A DNA stretch of 64,000 bases, taken from contig CM039502.1 of assembly GCA_022432975.1 (NCBI GenBank), positions 11,429,803 to 11,493,802 on the forward strand, written 5' to 3'. The position numbers were made by a program, and so were the translations under genes. Of the stretch, positions 47,547 to 57,490 are shown one piece after another. A model generated the notes under the pieces. That model searched no databases, was not told where the DNA came from, and saw nothing but the letters and a program-made list of their open reading frames with translations. Within the stretch, counting starts at the first letter, position 1, and each line of letters starts with the position of its first letter. Source of the stretch: Begonia masoniana. Taxonomy: Eukaryota > Streptophyta > Magnoliopsida > Cucurbitales > Begoniaceae.

Positions 47547-48680
47547 ATGGCATTCAACATTAACAATACACAAATAGAAGGTCAAGCTACAAATAGACCT
47601 CCATTCTTTGATGGTAGTGACTATGTCTATTGGAAGTCTAGAATGAAAATATTCATTCAAGCCATAGACTATGAAACCTGGTGTATTATTGAGAATGACC
47701 CTTATAAGGCCATGAAAACTGTTGATGGGAAAAGTGTCCCTAAGGACTCGTCTGAATTAACTGAGTCTGATAAGAGAAATCTAAGCCTTAATGCTAAGGC
47801 TGTAAACACCTTGTACTGTGCCTTAAATAGAGATGAATTTAATAGGGTAGAAAGGTGTGAAAGTGCTCAAGAAATTTGGCACTTATTAGAGGTCACACAC
47901 GAGGGCACAAATCAAGTAAAGGAGAGCAAACTGAATATGCTCATTCACGAGTATGAATTATTTTCTATGCCCAAAGATGAGTCTGTCTCTTCCATGTTTA
48001 CAAGATTCACTAATATTACTAATGGTTTGAAAGCTCTTGGTAAGTCTTATTCTAGTGAAGAACAGGTCAGGAAGATCCTAAGGTGTCTTCCAAGGAGCTG
48101 GCAGCCAAAGGTGACTGCAATTCAGGAAGCTAAGGATCTCAAAGCCTTAAAGCTTGAAGAGCTCATTGGATCTCTCATGACGCATGAGATCACAATGAGA
48201 GCAAATGAAAAGGAGGACCTCAAAGAGAAGGAGGTAACAAGAAAGAAGGACATTGCTCTAAAGGCTTCCTCAAGTAAGCAAGAGGATTCAGAAGAAGATG
48301 AGGATATTGCACTCATCACTAGAAGGTTCAGCAAGTTTCTGCAACGAAAGCGGATGCAGGGAAAAAGATTTCCGAAGGGTGAGAAATCACAAAAGGAAAA
48401 GGAAATCACGTGCTTTGGGTGTGGGAAGCCTGGTCATATGAAGGCAGACTGTCCACAAGCAAAGAAGGGTCCCAAGAAGTTCAAGAAAAGGGCAATGAAG
48501 GCCACTTGGGATGATAGTGAAGAAGACGCCTCTTCATCAGATGATGAGGAAGTTGCTAACCTGTGCTTCATGGCACTCGAGGAAAAGGTTAGTACTTCTC
48601 CGTCAAATGTATCTAGTGATAGTGATAGTGATGATGAAGAGGGTGAAATAATTGACGCTTTTAATGACTTAGTTAAATAG
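47547..48680 (+). CDS. Sirevirus-type Gag, first part (ends at an in-frame TAG)
   Basis: 377 aa. Gag builds the virus-like particle and binds the RNA. It begins MAFNINNTQIEGQ and has the plant Copia gag start RPPFFDGSDYVYWKSRMKIF, then EIWHLLEVTHEGTNQVKESK, LSMF-like and VRKILRCLPRSWQPKVTAI blocks. A zinc knuckle of the CX2CX4HX4C type (CFGCGKPGHMKADC) lies at about residues 290-303. It is followed by acidic, Ser-rich sequence. A TAG at 48,678-48,680 stops the frame, but the same frame continues open to 49,112 with more gag-like sequence, so this is probably a nonsense change or a readthrough point. Confidence 0.9.
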   Translation: MAFNINNTQIEGQATNRPPFFDGSDYVYWKSRMKIFIQAIDYETWCIIENDPYKAMKTVDGKSVPKDSSELTESDKRNLSLNAKAVNTLYCALNRDEFNRVERCESAQEIWHLLEVTHEGTNQVKESKLNMLIHEYELFSMPKDESVSSMFTRFTNITNGLKALGKSYSSEEQVRKILRCLPRSWQPKVTAIQEAKDLKALKLEELIGSLMTHEITMRANEKEDLKEKEVTRKKDIALKASSSKQEDSEEDEDIALITRRFSKFLQRKRMQGKRFPKGEKSQKEKEITCFGCGKPGHMKADCPQAKKGPKKFKKRAMKATWDDSEEDASSSDDEEVANLCFMALEEKVSTSPSNVSSDSDSDDEEGEIIDAFNDLVK

Positions 48681-48686
48681 TTTGGC

Positions 48687-49112
48687 ATGCTGAAAAATAA
48701 ATACAATCTGTTGAAAAAGGAGAATACAGATTTATTAGAAAGGCATACTAAAGATGTAGACTTGCATGTCAAGGAAATTGATAAGCTTAAAAGCAAAAAC
48801 GAAGATTTGAATAATATTATTCTGAACTTCACTAAGGGTGAAAAACTATTTAAGATGGTCATAGCAGGTCAGAGAGCGAACTTTGACAGAACTGGTTTAG
48901 GCTATGACAAGGTTAATAAAAAGAAAGTCTTTAAAAATTTCTTCGTTAAATCTACTGTGTGCCACATGTGTAATGAAGTAGGACATAAGTCTTTTGTATG
49001 TCCTTTAAAAACAAACGGTATGAAATCAAGTAACAAATTACAATGGGTTCCTAAGGGAACCAGGCCTAACACTAGGACCCAAAAGATTTGGGTACCTAAG
49101 AAGACAACCTGA
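48687..49112 (+). pseudogene. Sirevirus-type Gag, second part (same frame after the TAG)
   Basis: About 141 codons in the frame of the upstream gag. They hold a lysine-rich coiled-coil-like stretch (KYNLLKKENTDLLERH) and a GLGYDK motif. Next comes a second zinc knuckle (CHMCNEVGHKSFVC). It ends in QKIWVPKK, the usual last gag block before pol in Sirevirus-type elements. It has no good independent start, so it is the C-terminal part of gag. Confidence 0.75.
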
Positions 49113-49120
49113 TCTTTGTT

Positions 49121-52100
49121 TTGCAGGTTGACTGTTCTCCTGGGAGAAATCAATGGTATCTCGACAGTGGATGTTCGAGGCATATGACAGGAGACTCAAC
49201 CAAGTTTGCAGTTGTCAACAAGAAGAAAGGAAGTGTTACTTTTGGTGGAAACCAAAAAGGTAAAATTGTTGGCATTGGCAACATAGGTAACAGCTTTAAT
49301 CCTATTATTGAGAATGCTTTATTAGTAGATGGATTAAAGCATAATCTGCTTAGTATTAGCCAGTTATGTGATAAAGGATATGAGGTGATTTTTAAATCAA
49401 ACTCATGTATAATTAAAGATGCATCTAATGACAAAACCCTGTTCACTGGTTATAGGAAAGATAACATTTATACTATTGACTTAGATGATATTACTGTATC
49501 TGATGAAAAATGTTTTACTGTGAATTCTTCTAATGACTGCTGGATTTGGCATAGGAGATTAGGTCACGTAGGAATGGATACCTTAGCTAAGATTACTAAG
49601 GAGAATTTAGTTAGAGAGATTCCTAAGATATCCTTTGAGAAGGATAAAGTCTGTGAAGCTTGTCAAATGGGCAAGCAAATCAAAAGTTCCTTTGCATCTA
49701 AGAATGCAATTTCTACTTCTAAGCCTCTTCAACTCCTTCATATGGACCTCTTCGGTCCTTCCAACATAGCCAGCCTAGGAGGAAAATTCTATGCTTTCGT
49801 CATTGTTGATGATTTTTCTAGATTTACTTGGGTTCATTTTCTGAAGTCTAAGGATGAAACCTTTGACACCTTTTCTAGTTTTAGGAAAAGAGTTCAAAAT
49901 GAAAAGGAGCTCACCATTGTTGCTATTCGTAGTGATCATGGTGGAGAGTTCGAAAATGAGAAATTTGAACTCCTGTGTCTCAAGTATGAAATTGAGCACA
50001 ATTTCTCTTATCCTAGGACCCCTCAGCAAAATGGAGTTGTTGAGCGGAAGAATAGATCTCTCCTGGAGTTAGCTAGGACTATGCTTAATGAAAATTTCCT
50101 TCCTAAATACTTATGGGCTGAAGCTGTTGCTACAGCTTGCTATGTTCTCAATCGGGTCTCCATAAGACCTATTCTTGAGAAAACTCCCTATGAGCTTTGG
50201 AATGGCAAAACTCCTACTGTTAAGTATTTTAGAGCCTTTGGAAGCAAATGTTTCATCCTCAATACTAAGGATAATCTAGGAAAATTCGATTCCAAATCCG
50301 ATCTTGGAATTTTTCTAGGATATTCTCTTACCAGCAAAGCATATAGGGTATTCAATAAGAGAACTCTAGTTGTTGAAGAATCTGTTCATATCAATTTTGA
50401 TGAGACTCCTCAACCAACAATCAATGTGGATGAGGATGATGTTTTGGAGAAACAATTGGATTCTCTTTCTTTAGAAAAGCCTAGTGATTCTCCTCAAATA
50501 GAAAAATCTTTAGAACCATCCCCTAGTTCTCTTGAGATAGTCCCTGTCAAAGCTGAATCTGCAGATCTTCCTAGAGATTGGAAATATATTAGAAATCATT
50601 CAATAGAGGAAATCTTAGGTGATCCATCACTAGGTGTTAAGACTAGATCCTCTCTTAGGAATCTTTGTGCCAATGTGGCATTTATCTCTCAAGTAGAGCC
50701 TAAGAAGCTTGAAGAGGCCGAGAATGATGAGTATTGGATTTTAGCTATGCAAGAGGAGCTAAATCAATTTGAAAGGAGCAAGGTATGGGAACTTGTTCCG
50801 AGGCCTATGGATCATCCAATTATTGGAACAAAATGGGTTTATAAGAATAAATTGGATGAAAATGGGATAGTTGTTAGAAATAAAGCTAGACTTGTAGCTA
50901 AGGGATACTCTCAAGAAGAGGGAATTGATTTTGAAGAATCCTTTGCCCCTGTAGCTAGATTAGAGTCAATTAGAATGCTTCTAGCTTTTGCTTGCTACAA
51001 AAACTTCACACTCTTTCAAATGGATGTAAAGAGTGCATTTTTAAATGGTTATATAACAGAAGAAGTTTATGTAGAACAACCTTTAGGTTTTGAAGCCTTT
51101 GATAAACCCGACCATGTCTTCAAACTTAGGAAAGCTCTCTATGGACTTAAGCAGGCTCCTAGAGCTTGGTATGACAGATTGAAGAATTTCCTTGAGGAAA
51201 GGAATTTCAAAAAAGGTAACTCCGATTCAACTCTGTTTACCATGCAAAAGGAGAAGGACATTTTGTTGGTTCAAATTTATGTCGATGACATTATCTTTGG
51301 CTCAACTAATGTCAAAATGTGTAATGAGTTTTCATCCCTCATGCAAAGTGAATTCGAGATGAGTATGATGGGGGAGTTAAAGTTTTTCTTAGGATTTCAG
51401 ATTAGTCAATCTTCTGATGGAATTTTCTTCTGTCAAGAAAAATACATCAAGGAACTTCTTAATAAATTCGGTCTAGAATCTGTCAAATCTTCTAAAACTC
51501 CCATGAGTACCACTACTAAATTGGACAAGGATGAAAATGGTATAAGTGTGGATATCAAGAAATATCGTGGTATGATTGGCTCTCTGTTGTATCTGACTGC
51601 TAGTAGGCCAGATATACTCTTTAGTGTGTGTCTCTGTGCTAGATTTCAGGCTGCTCCTAAGGAATCTCACTTAACTGCTGTCAAAAGAATTTTTAAGTAT
51701 TTAAGTGGAACTCCTGACTTAGGATTATGGTATCCAAAAGGTACTTCTTTCGATCTGATTGGCTACTCAGATTCTGATTATGCAGGTAGTCTAGTGGATA
51801 GGAAAAGCATCACAGGAACATGTCAATTTCTTGGTGAATCTCTAGTTTCCTGGTATTCTAAGAAACAAAATTCTGTCGCACTATCAACTGCTGAAAGTGA
51901 ATATATTGCTGCTGGCAGTTGCTGTGCACAAATGTTATGGATGAAACAAACTTTGGAAGATTATAATCTATTTTATGATAGGATTCCTATTTGGTGTGAT
52001 AACACCAGTGCCATAAACATCTCTAAAAATCCTATTCAACACTCTAGAACAAAGCATATAGATGTCAGATATCATTTCATTAGAGATCATGTTCAAAGAG

Positions 52101-52228
52101 GAGATGTTTCTTTAGAGTTTGTCAATTCTGTAGATCAACTTACAGACATCTTTACCAAGCCTTTGGATGAGAAGACATTCAATAATATCAGAATAAGGTT
52201 AGGTCTCATTAGGGTTGATAGAAAATGA
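49121..52228 (+). CDS. Sirevirus-type Pol: protease, integrase, reverse transcriptase, RNase H
   Basis: A 1,035-codon open frame, two bases out of phase with gag, which ends nine bases upstream in TGA. Protease has [13 protein letters not shown] near residues 12-24. Integrase has a zinc region (WHRRLGH, then CEACQMGK) and catalytic D209, D272, E308 with canonical 62- and 35-residue gaps. Reverse transcriptase has [12 protein letters not shown] and YVDD at 720-723. RNase H has YSDSDYAGS and [13 protein letters not shown]. It ends [11 protein letters not shown]. All catalytic residues are present and no stop interrupts it. There is no early ATG, so expression would need frameshifting or splicing; TTTGTTTTGCAG at the junction resembles a 3' splice site. 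Confidence 0.93.
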   Translation: MQVDCSPGRNQWYLDSGCSRHMTGDSTKFAVVNKKKGSVTFGGNQKGKIVGIGNIGNSFNPIIENALLVDGLKHNLLSISQLCDKGYEVIFKSNSCIIKDASNDKTLFTGYRKDNIYTIDLDDITVSDEKCFTVNSSNDCWIWHRRLGHVGMDTLAKITKENLVREIPKISFEKDKVCEACQMGKQIKSSFASKNAISTSKPLQLLHMDLFGPSNIASLGGKFYAFVIVDDFSRFTWVHFLKSKDETFDTFSSFRKRVQNEKELTIVAIRSDHGGEFENEKFELLCLKYEIEHNFSYPRTPQQNGVVERKNRSLLELARTMLNENFLPKYLWAEAVATACYVLNRVSIRPILEKTPYELWNGKTPTVKYFRAFGSKCFILNTKDNLGKFDSKSDLGIFLGYSLTSKAYRVFNKRTLVVEESVHINFDETPQPTINVDEDDVLEKQLDSLSLEKPSDSPQIEKSLEPSPSSLEIVPVKAESADLPRDWKYIRNHSIEEILGDPSLGVKTRSSLRNLCANVAFISQVEPKKLEEAENDEYWILAMQEELNQFERSKVWELVPRPMDHPIIGTKWVYKNKLDENGIVVRNKARLVAKGYSQEEGIDFEESFAPVARLESIRMLLAFACYKNFTLFQMDVKSAFLNGYITEEVYVEQPLGFEAFDKPDHVFKLRKALYGLKQAPRAWYDRLKNFLEERNFKKGNSDSTLFTMQKEKDILLVQIYVDDIIFGSTNVKMCNEFSSLMQSEFEMSMMGELKFFLGFQISQSSDGIFFCQEKYIKELLNKFGLESVKSSKTPMSTTTKLDKDENGISVDIKKYRGMIGSLLYLTASRPDILFSVCLCARFQAAPKESHLTAVKRIFKYLSGTPDLGLWYPKGTSFDLIGYSDSDYAGSLVDRKSITGTCQFLGESLVSWYSKKQNSVALSTAESEYIAAGSCCAQMLWMKQTLEDYNLFYDRIPIWCDNTSAINISKNPIQHSRTKHIDVRYHFIRDHVQRGDVSLEFVNSVDQLTDIFTKPLDEKTFNNIRIRLGLIRVDRK

Positions 52229-52572
52229 TTCTGTCTCTTTTAGAAAAATTCCTAAGTGTTAGCAATTCCTTGTTGTGAATGCATCGGTAGATGCTGATTT
52301 TTCTCTAAGCATCGGAAGATGCATTTCTACCGGTAGGTATCGGCAGATGCAGTGTTTTTCTATTCCATCGGAAGATGTTTTTCCTCAATCTGCCGACACG
52401 TGTAACTCATCGGAAGATGTATTCCTCATTCTGCCGACACGTATGTCTTCTTCGTCGGGCGTCGATTTATTTCTTTTAAATTCATCCTTCTTCGCTGAAA
52501 CTCTTCATTTTTCGCGCTCTTTCTGAACACCCCTGCCCTACCAAACCTTCTCTGACGAATCCTCTTCTAGAA

Positions 52573-54168
52573 ATGGAATTTCAAGGTCAATCATCTCGCG
52601 CCGTTTCCAAACCAGCAAAGAAGAAGGTCAATGTTTATGCTCGAGAAATTCCTCGTGGAACAGAGTGGCCATCTTTCTACTTTGTCTCTCAAGCTGCTGA
52701 GGTAAAGTACCTCAATGATTATCAGTTCAGATCGTTGATTCTTAGTAAAGGTATTTTCTTTGAAAAGCTAGCTGGATTGGACGTTATTGAACCCTTGACA
52801 GATCTGGGGTTAATAGGTCTCTTTGAAACCGAATCTTTCTACTACCCGGAAGCAATTAAGATGTTTTATGCAAACCTTAGCTTTGCCTCTGATTTCTCTT
52901 CCATTTCGAGCTATGTTTACAACAAACGCATAGAAATCACTCCTAAGTCTATAAATGCCCTTCTGGGAGCTTCTCATTTGGATAACTATCCATTCGTGTA
53001 TGTGTCAAACTCAGAGCTTCCTTTCTTTGGCACGTCTGATGGACATCAGTTTCTTAGAGAAATTACCTTGGACCCCAACCAAACCTATGATCAATTAAAA
53101 GGCAGACATCTGACCCCTAGAGCCAAACTATTTCGTCATATGATTGATTTCAATATTGTTCCCAAGGGTGGACATTATGACGAGGTGAGCGCAATGGAAC
53201 TATTTGTTCTATTTGCACTCTATTTCAAGACACCCTTTAACATTGGCTACATTGTTGTTCGAAGGATGATTCTTGCTGTTTCCTCCAGGGTTACTTCCTT
53301 ACCGTATAATTTGCTTCTCATGCGGTTATTTGTCAAGCTTGAAATTGCTTTTTCTGAGGAGATTGAACCTGTGGTACTTAAGGACGGAAATTTTTATTCC
53401 CAAATCACTCTAAGCAAGATGGGAATTAATATAGTCAGAAAGGAAGAGCCCATCCTGAACAAGCCGAAGCAAAAGGCTACGAAGGCAGCTCCTGTCAGGC
53501 ATGGTAAGAAGAAACCTAACCTGCCAGAGGGGTCTAGGCGTGGTAAGAGGAAACTTATCCTGCCAGCGGAATCTGCTGAAGAAGGAGGTGTTTCAGGTCT
53601 TCCTTACTGTGCCATTTCCCCTTCTCATTCTAGGGAGTCTAGCTTAGAACCTCCTCCTCTGAAGCGTAAGCACAAGCCTGCTTCTTCCTCTACAGCTTCT
53701 CTCTCGGAGGCCACCTCTGTTCCTTCATCTGTGCCTCTTCCTAGTTCAGGCCGTCCTTCTTCACCTATCCATGAGCCTACCCCCCCTCAATCTCCTTCCA
53801 TCCTAGAACTTCCTCAATCACCACCTCACTCACCTCCTCCTTCTCTCCTGCTGCCCTCTCAACTTGTTTATCCCTCCATCTCTCCGGTTATTCGAGCCAT
53901 ATCTTCAATTTTCACCCATGGTCCTTCAGCTCTACCATCTCAAGTTCCTCCACCTTCCTCTCCACCTACACTTTCCTTACCCCCTACAGCTCCTCCAGTT
54001 TCTGCTTCTCCACTACATGAACCTACAGCTCCTACCTCTCCACTCCATGAACCTTCAGCTCCTACCTCTCCACTCCATGAACCGTCAGCTCCTCCATCTC
54101 TAATTCATGAACCTTCACCTCATCCATCTCCCGATCAGCAAGAGGTGCTCCCTCCATCACCTGTCTAA
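52573..54168 (+). CDS. Third ORF of the Sirevirus-type element, 'putative plant transposon protein' domain, first part
   Basis: 531 aa, in the place where some Sireviruses carry an extra or envelope-like gene. Residues about 25-275 form a globular domain with FRSLILSKGIFFEKL, IKMFYANLSF, SYVYNKRIEITPKSINALLG, FFGTSDGHQFLREI, HMIDFNIVPKGGH and SLPYNLLLMRLF. The same landmarks occur in the gene at 57,491. I associate this with the domain labelled 'putative plant transposon protein'. Residues about 290-330 are basic (KKKPNL, RRGKRK), possibly nuclear or nucleic-acid binding. Residues 370-531 are Pro/Ser-rich with repeats of SPLHEPSAPT. I see no signal peptide or membrane segment, so an envelope role is not supported. 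A TAA at 54,166 ends it, with the frame open beyond. Confidence 0.85.
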   Translation: MEFQGQSSRAVSKPAKKKVNVYAREIPRGTEWPSFYFVSQAAEVKYLNDYQFRSLILSKGIFFEKLAGLDVIEPLTDLGLIGLFETESFYYPEAIKMFYANLSFASDFSSISSYVYNKRIEITPKSINALLGASHLDNYPFVYVSNSELPFFGTSDGHQFLREITLDPNQTYDQLKGRHLTPRAKLFRHMIDFNIVPKGGHYDEVSAMELFVLFALYFKTPFNIGYIVVRRMILAVSSRVTSLPYNLLLMRLFVKLEIAFSEEIEPVVLKDGNFYSQITLSKMGINIVRKEEPILNKPKQKATKAAPVRHGKKKPNLPEGSRRGKRKLILPAESAEEGGVSGLPYCAISPSHSRESSLEPPPLKRKHKPASSSTASLSEATSVPSSVPLPSSGRPSSPIHEPTPPQSPSILELPQSPPHSPPPSLLLPSQLVYPSISPVIRAISSIFTHGPSALPSQVPPPSSPPTLSLPPTAPPVSASPLHEPTAPTSPLHEPSAPTSPLHEPSAPPSLIHEPSPHPSPDQQEVLPPSPV

Positions 54169-54282
54169 TCTGCTCCACTAGCTCTGCCAGTCCAACCCCT
54201 GGTATCCAATACTCCTGCCACTCCTGCAACTCCCATAACATATCACAGGAGATTTTCCTTAACAGAGGCTCAGTACAATGGG

Positions 54283-54939
54283 ATGCAAGCCTCAATTACC
54301 AACCTTGGCCTTGCCCTCGCAACCATGCAAAATAAAATTGATCAGAATCATCAATCCATGGGTTTTGCTCTGGATACAGGTCTTGGCCTGTTGACTACAA
54401 AGATTGATGATGATAGGCGAATGGTTATCAAGGAACTTGAGAAACTTCAATTGTCCATTGCCGCCTTGACACCTGAACCTGAGCCTGAACCCGAACCTTC
54501 AAGTTCTGGTCCCAATGTTCCCGAGGCCTGCTATGAAGACTTGCTTCTTCCTCTTTCCAGGCCTGCTGTTATGGAAGATGTGCGCTTCATGTCCCTAGAC
54601 ATTCATGAGGCTGAGCTCAAGTTCACTCCTCCTACATTTTCCTCAGCTCCTGAATCTTCCTCTCCTCCAGCCAGTCCAATGGGAGCTTCTCCTCCACCAT
54701 GTATGGATGTGTGCTCTGGTCCTCCTGTCGAGTCTCCTCCGTGCATGGACATGGTGGTGTCCAGAGAGCCTTCTCCACCTCCTGCTCCCTGTCTGGCAAT
54801 GGTGGTCTATCAGTCACCTCTCCCACGCGATCGTGCTTTCCTTCAAGCTCTGGTGGATGGCCTTTTCAATCCCCACCGTGACGTGCCCTCCTATGTTCAG
54901 AGAGCTTTTTGGAATCGTCACTTAGATCGCTTCAAATAG
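54283..54939 (+). pseudogene. Third ORF, second part, in frame after a single TAA
   Basis: 218 codons in the same phase as 52,573-54,168. The frame is open from just after the TAA to 54,939. It starts with a probable coiled coil (MQNKIDQNHQSMGF, KELEKLQLSIAAL), then a PEPEPEPE run and further Pro-rich sequence, and ends FWNRHLDRFK. The gene at 57,491 also ends in a coiled coil plus Pro-rich tail. This supports one original protein interrupted by a nonsense change. Confidence 0.75.
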
Positions 54940-55229
54940 TGATTTTTTAGTTATCTACATTTTTTTTAGCTGTTCCTTTCAATGACTCTCTTTAGTTTAC
55001 TATACATACTCTAATGTTGAATGCATTGTTTTTGATAATGTCAATGGGGGAGAATACTATATTTGATTGAGTTTGATTGGAATTGAATGTTTGGATATAC
55101 TCTGTGTTTCTGGAATTGCTCTGAATGATTAATTGGATAACATGCATATTCTATGGGGGAGCGGCTAGAATTATGGGGGAGTATCAAAGTTAATCAAATT
55201 TATATTGTCATAATCAAAAAGGGGGAGAT
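54940..55229 (+). other. 3' noncoding region and purine tract of the Sirevirus-type element
   Basis: AT-rich, with repeated GGGGGAG blocks (near 55,045, 55,155, 55,178 and 55,220). The last one abuts the 3' LTR and is the plus-strand primer. Confidence 0.8.
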
Positions 55230-56815
55230 TGTTGACTTATAGAGTATTTAAGTCATAATTTGTTTTTGATTATGTATTTGTGTATTAAGTATACAATTTG
55301 ATTATATGTATTTAAATAAGAATTATCAATACAAGTTTGGTTGACAATACCCTGAAAAAGGGTATTTTAGTTGTCTAATAAAATCGGTTTGAGTATACAG
55401 AGCGGAACAGAAAAACAGGGCTTAAAACGCGTGCTTCTACCGATGACTATACATAAAAAATGGAAGCCTCTGCCGATTGCTAAGAAGAAGAAGACGCCGT
55501 TTAGAAGTTATCATCTGCCGATAGCGTCTTTGAAGACATATGCCGATGACGTGTCAAGACAGTACATGTTTTCTCTGCCGATAGCTGTTTCTGAAGACAG
55601 ATACCGATGACGTGTCAAAGTTCTCATATGCTACATCTGCCGATGATCTTGAAAGACATATGCCGATGACGTGTCAAAGTACTTATTTGTTTCATCTGCC
55701 GAAGCGGTTTTGAAGATATCTGCCGATGACGTGTCAAGATGGATCTACCGATAGCATTTGACGCTACTCACACCGATGACGTTCAAGCTTGCTCATGCCG
55801 ATCACTAGACGACAATTTTCATGAGTTCATCTGCCGATGATTTTTAAAGAGACTTCTGCCGATGGCGCTTTTAAAGAAACATCTACCGATGGCTTTGAAG
55901 ATTGTCTGTGCCGGTGAAATTTAAGGATACGTCTGCCGATGGAATTCAACGCCTACACCTGCCGATAGTTTTTAAGCTGCTCATGCCGATGGACTTCGAT
56001 GCATCTGCCGACGGATTTTCACGTTGCGCCTGCCGATGAAGCTTCCAGACACTTATGCCGGTGACGTTTTGAAGCTTACTCATTCCGATGACGTGTCAAG
56101 TGTTTTGAAGCTACATCTTCCGGTAATCTTCCGCCATAATTCAAAGTTAGCCGCGAAACTACAGTGACGTCGTTTTCAGCATTAACTCCAGACCTTTAAT
56201 GGCGACGACGAACAACATTTTCAGACGCAACGGATAGCTGCTTCAGTACGGATGCTTCCCAACGGTAACTTTTCTCCATTTTGAAGAAAGAAGCATTCAA
56301 TTTTATGAAGCAAATTCATACAGAGTATATAAGCAGAAGAAAAGGCTCAAAGACTAACTTTTGCCAAATTTGAATTCTGAGCCCTAGCTGCGAAAGTTAT
56401 TGCACACTCTGTATTCTTCTCTACATCTCTCAATCATAACTTGAGATTCACTTTTGTGAGATTGTAGTCTGAGATTTATATTTTACAAACTCAAATCTGT
56501 ATAAGGCAGTGGATTGACGCCCGTGAAGTTCAATCCAGAATTGTAAAGGCAGTTGATCGGAGCCCGGAATCCCGATCAGTTATTTCTCGTGAGGAGAAGG
56601 GTAAGGATCTTCAAGGGGTGAGCCTTGGAGCGTGGACGTAGGCAGTTTGGCCGAACCACATAAAAAGTATTGGTGTTGAATCTCTCTTACTCTCTCTTTA
56701 ATTTTGATATTACTTTATTTGCAATTAAATCAATTAAGAGAGTAACACTAATTGAATATTAGATTAATTTTTAAAAGTCTAATTCACCCCCCTCTTAGAC
56801 AATTTCGATCCTACA
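55230..56815 (+). repeat. 3' LTR of the Sirevirus-type element
   Basis: This has the same length as the 5' LTR. It keeps the TATA-like box TATATAA at 56,326-56,332. The GATGACGTGTCAA motif series lies at about 55,540-56,100. Confidence 0.93.
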
Positions 56816-56820
56816 CTCGG

Positions 56821-57490
56821 GTCCTGCGGCAAGCGATGAACCCTCTCCGACGCGGCGACGCCTGACCATCATAATCTCCCACTCTTCGATATCTCGGTCA
56901 ATCACTCAATCCCAATCCGATGCCCAGGTCGAGGCACTCTCTGGCGACTCTCCGACACTCGACAGAAGACACGAATGCGAGAAACTAAATGCTTATTGAT
57001 ATTTGATCATTGATCGGCTCTGCGTCTGCCTCTGGCCGTATGTTAAAATTTTTGGGAAGAAAACTGAAAAGAAATGAATCACAATTCACAGCCATCGGGC
57101 ATCGGCTATCCTGCAAAATTGCAAATTGCAATTGTAATGAAATAAAAAAAATCATATAATATTATAATAACAATTAACAAATAACTGATAACATAAGTAT
57201 TATTGTATTAACAATAAACAGAAACATAGCCGATAGATAGGCTATTTATGAGCGCTCAATCGACCCTTTCTCGTTCAAAGCAAGTGGCGACCACTAATGT
57301 AACTGGTCGACACATAAAAAATCATTTTATTTCGAGGGTCGACCAAAAACCCTAACTCTCGACCCTTCTCTCACTAGTCTCGCCTCTCGATTGTCATCGG
57401 CTATTTTCGACCATTCTGCGCCATTTTCTTCTGATATTCATCTCTTCTGATATTCATCTCTTCTCTTCATTTTACACCTCTAAATTTCTA
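56821..57490. other. Upstream region of the domain gene
   Basis: No coding sequence is recognised. The first 180 bp are GC-rich with CTCGG/TCGA motifs and may continue the patch at 45,672-45,895. GGTCGACC-type motifs near 57,250-57,420 foreshadow the 42-bp array at 59,302. The last 100 bp are pyrimidine-rich (repeated TTCATCTCTTCT), as in plant 5' leaders. Confidence 0.5.

Larger units (their letters stand above)
45891..56820 (+). mobile_element. Sirevirus-type Copia retrotransposon, nearly complete, target duplication CTCGG
   Basis: The element is 45,896-56,815 (10,920 bp). It has 1,586-bp LTRs at 45,896-47,481 and 55,230-56,815 (TGTTGACTTATAG ... GATCCTACA) and CTCGG on both sides. The primer site TGGTATCAGAGC starts at 47,484. 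The purine tract AAAAAGGGGGAGA ends just before 55,230. By eye the LTRs differ at roughly 16-20 places, about 1%. The order is gag, pol, extra ORF, as in Sireviruses with a third gene. Confidence 0.95.

Noticed and set aside
52573..54939. Envelope protein for the third ORF
   Set aside because: The position would suit one, but no signal peptide, membrane segment or cleavage site is visible, and the domain matches a non-envelope plant element protein.
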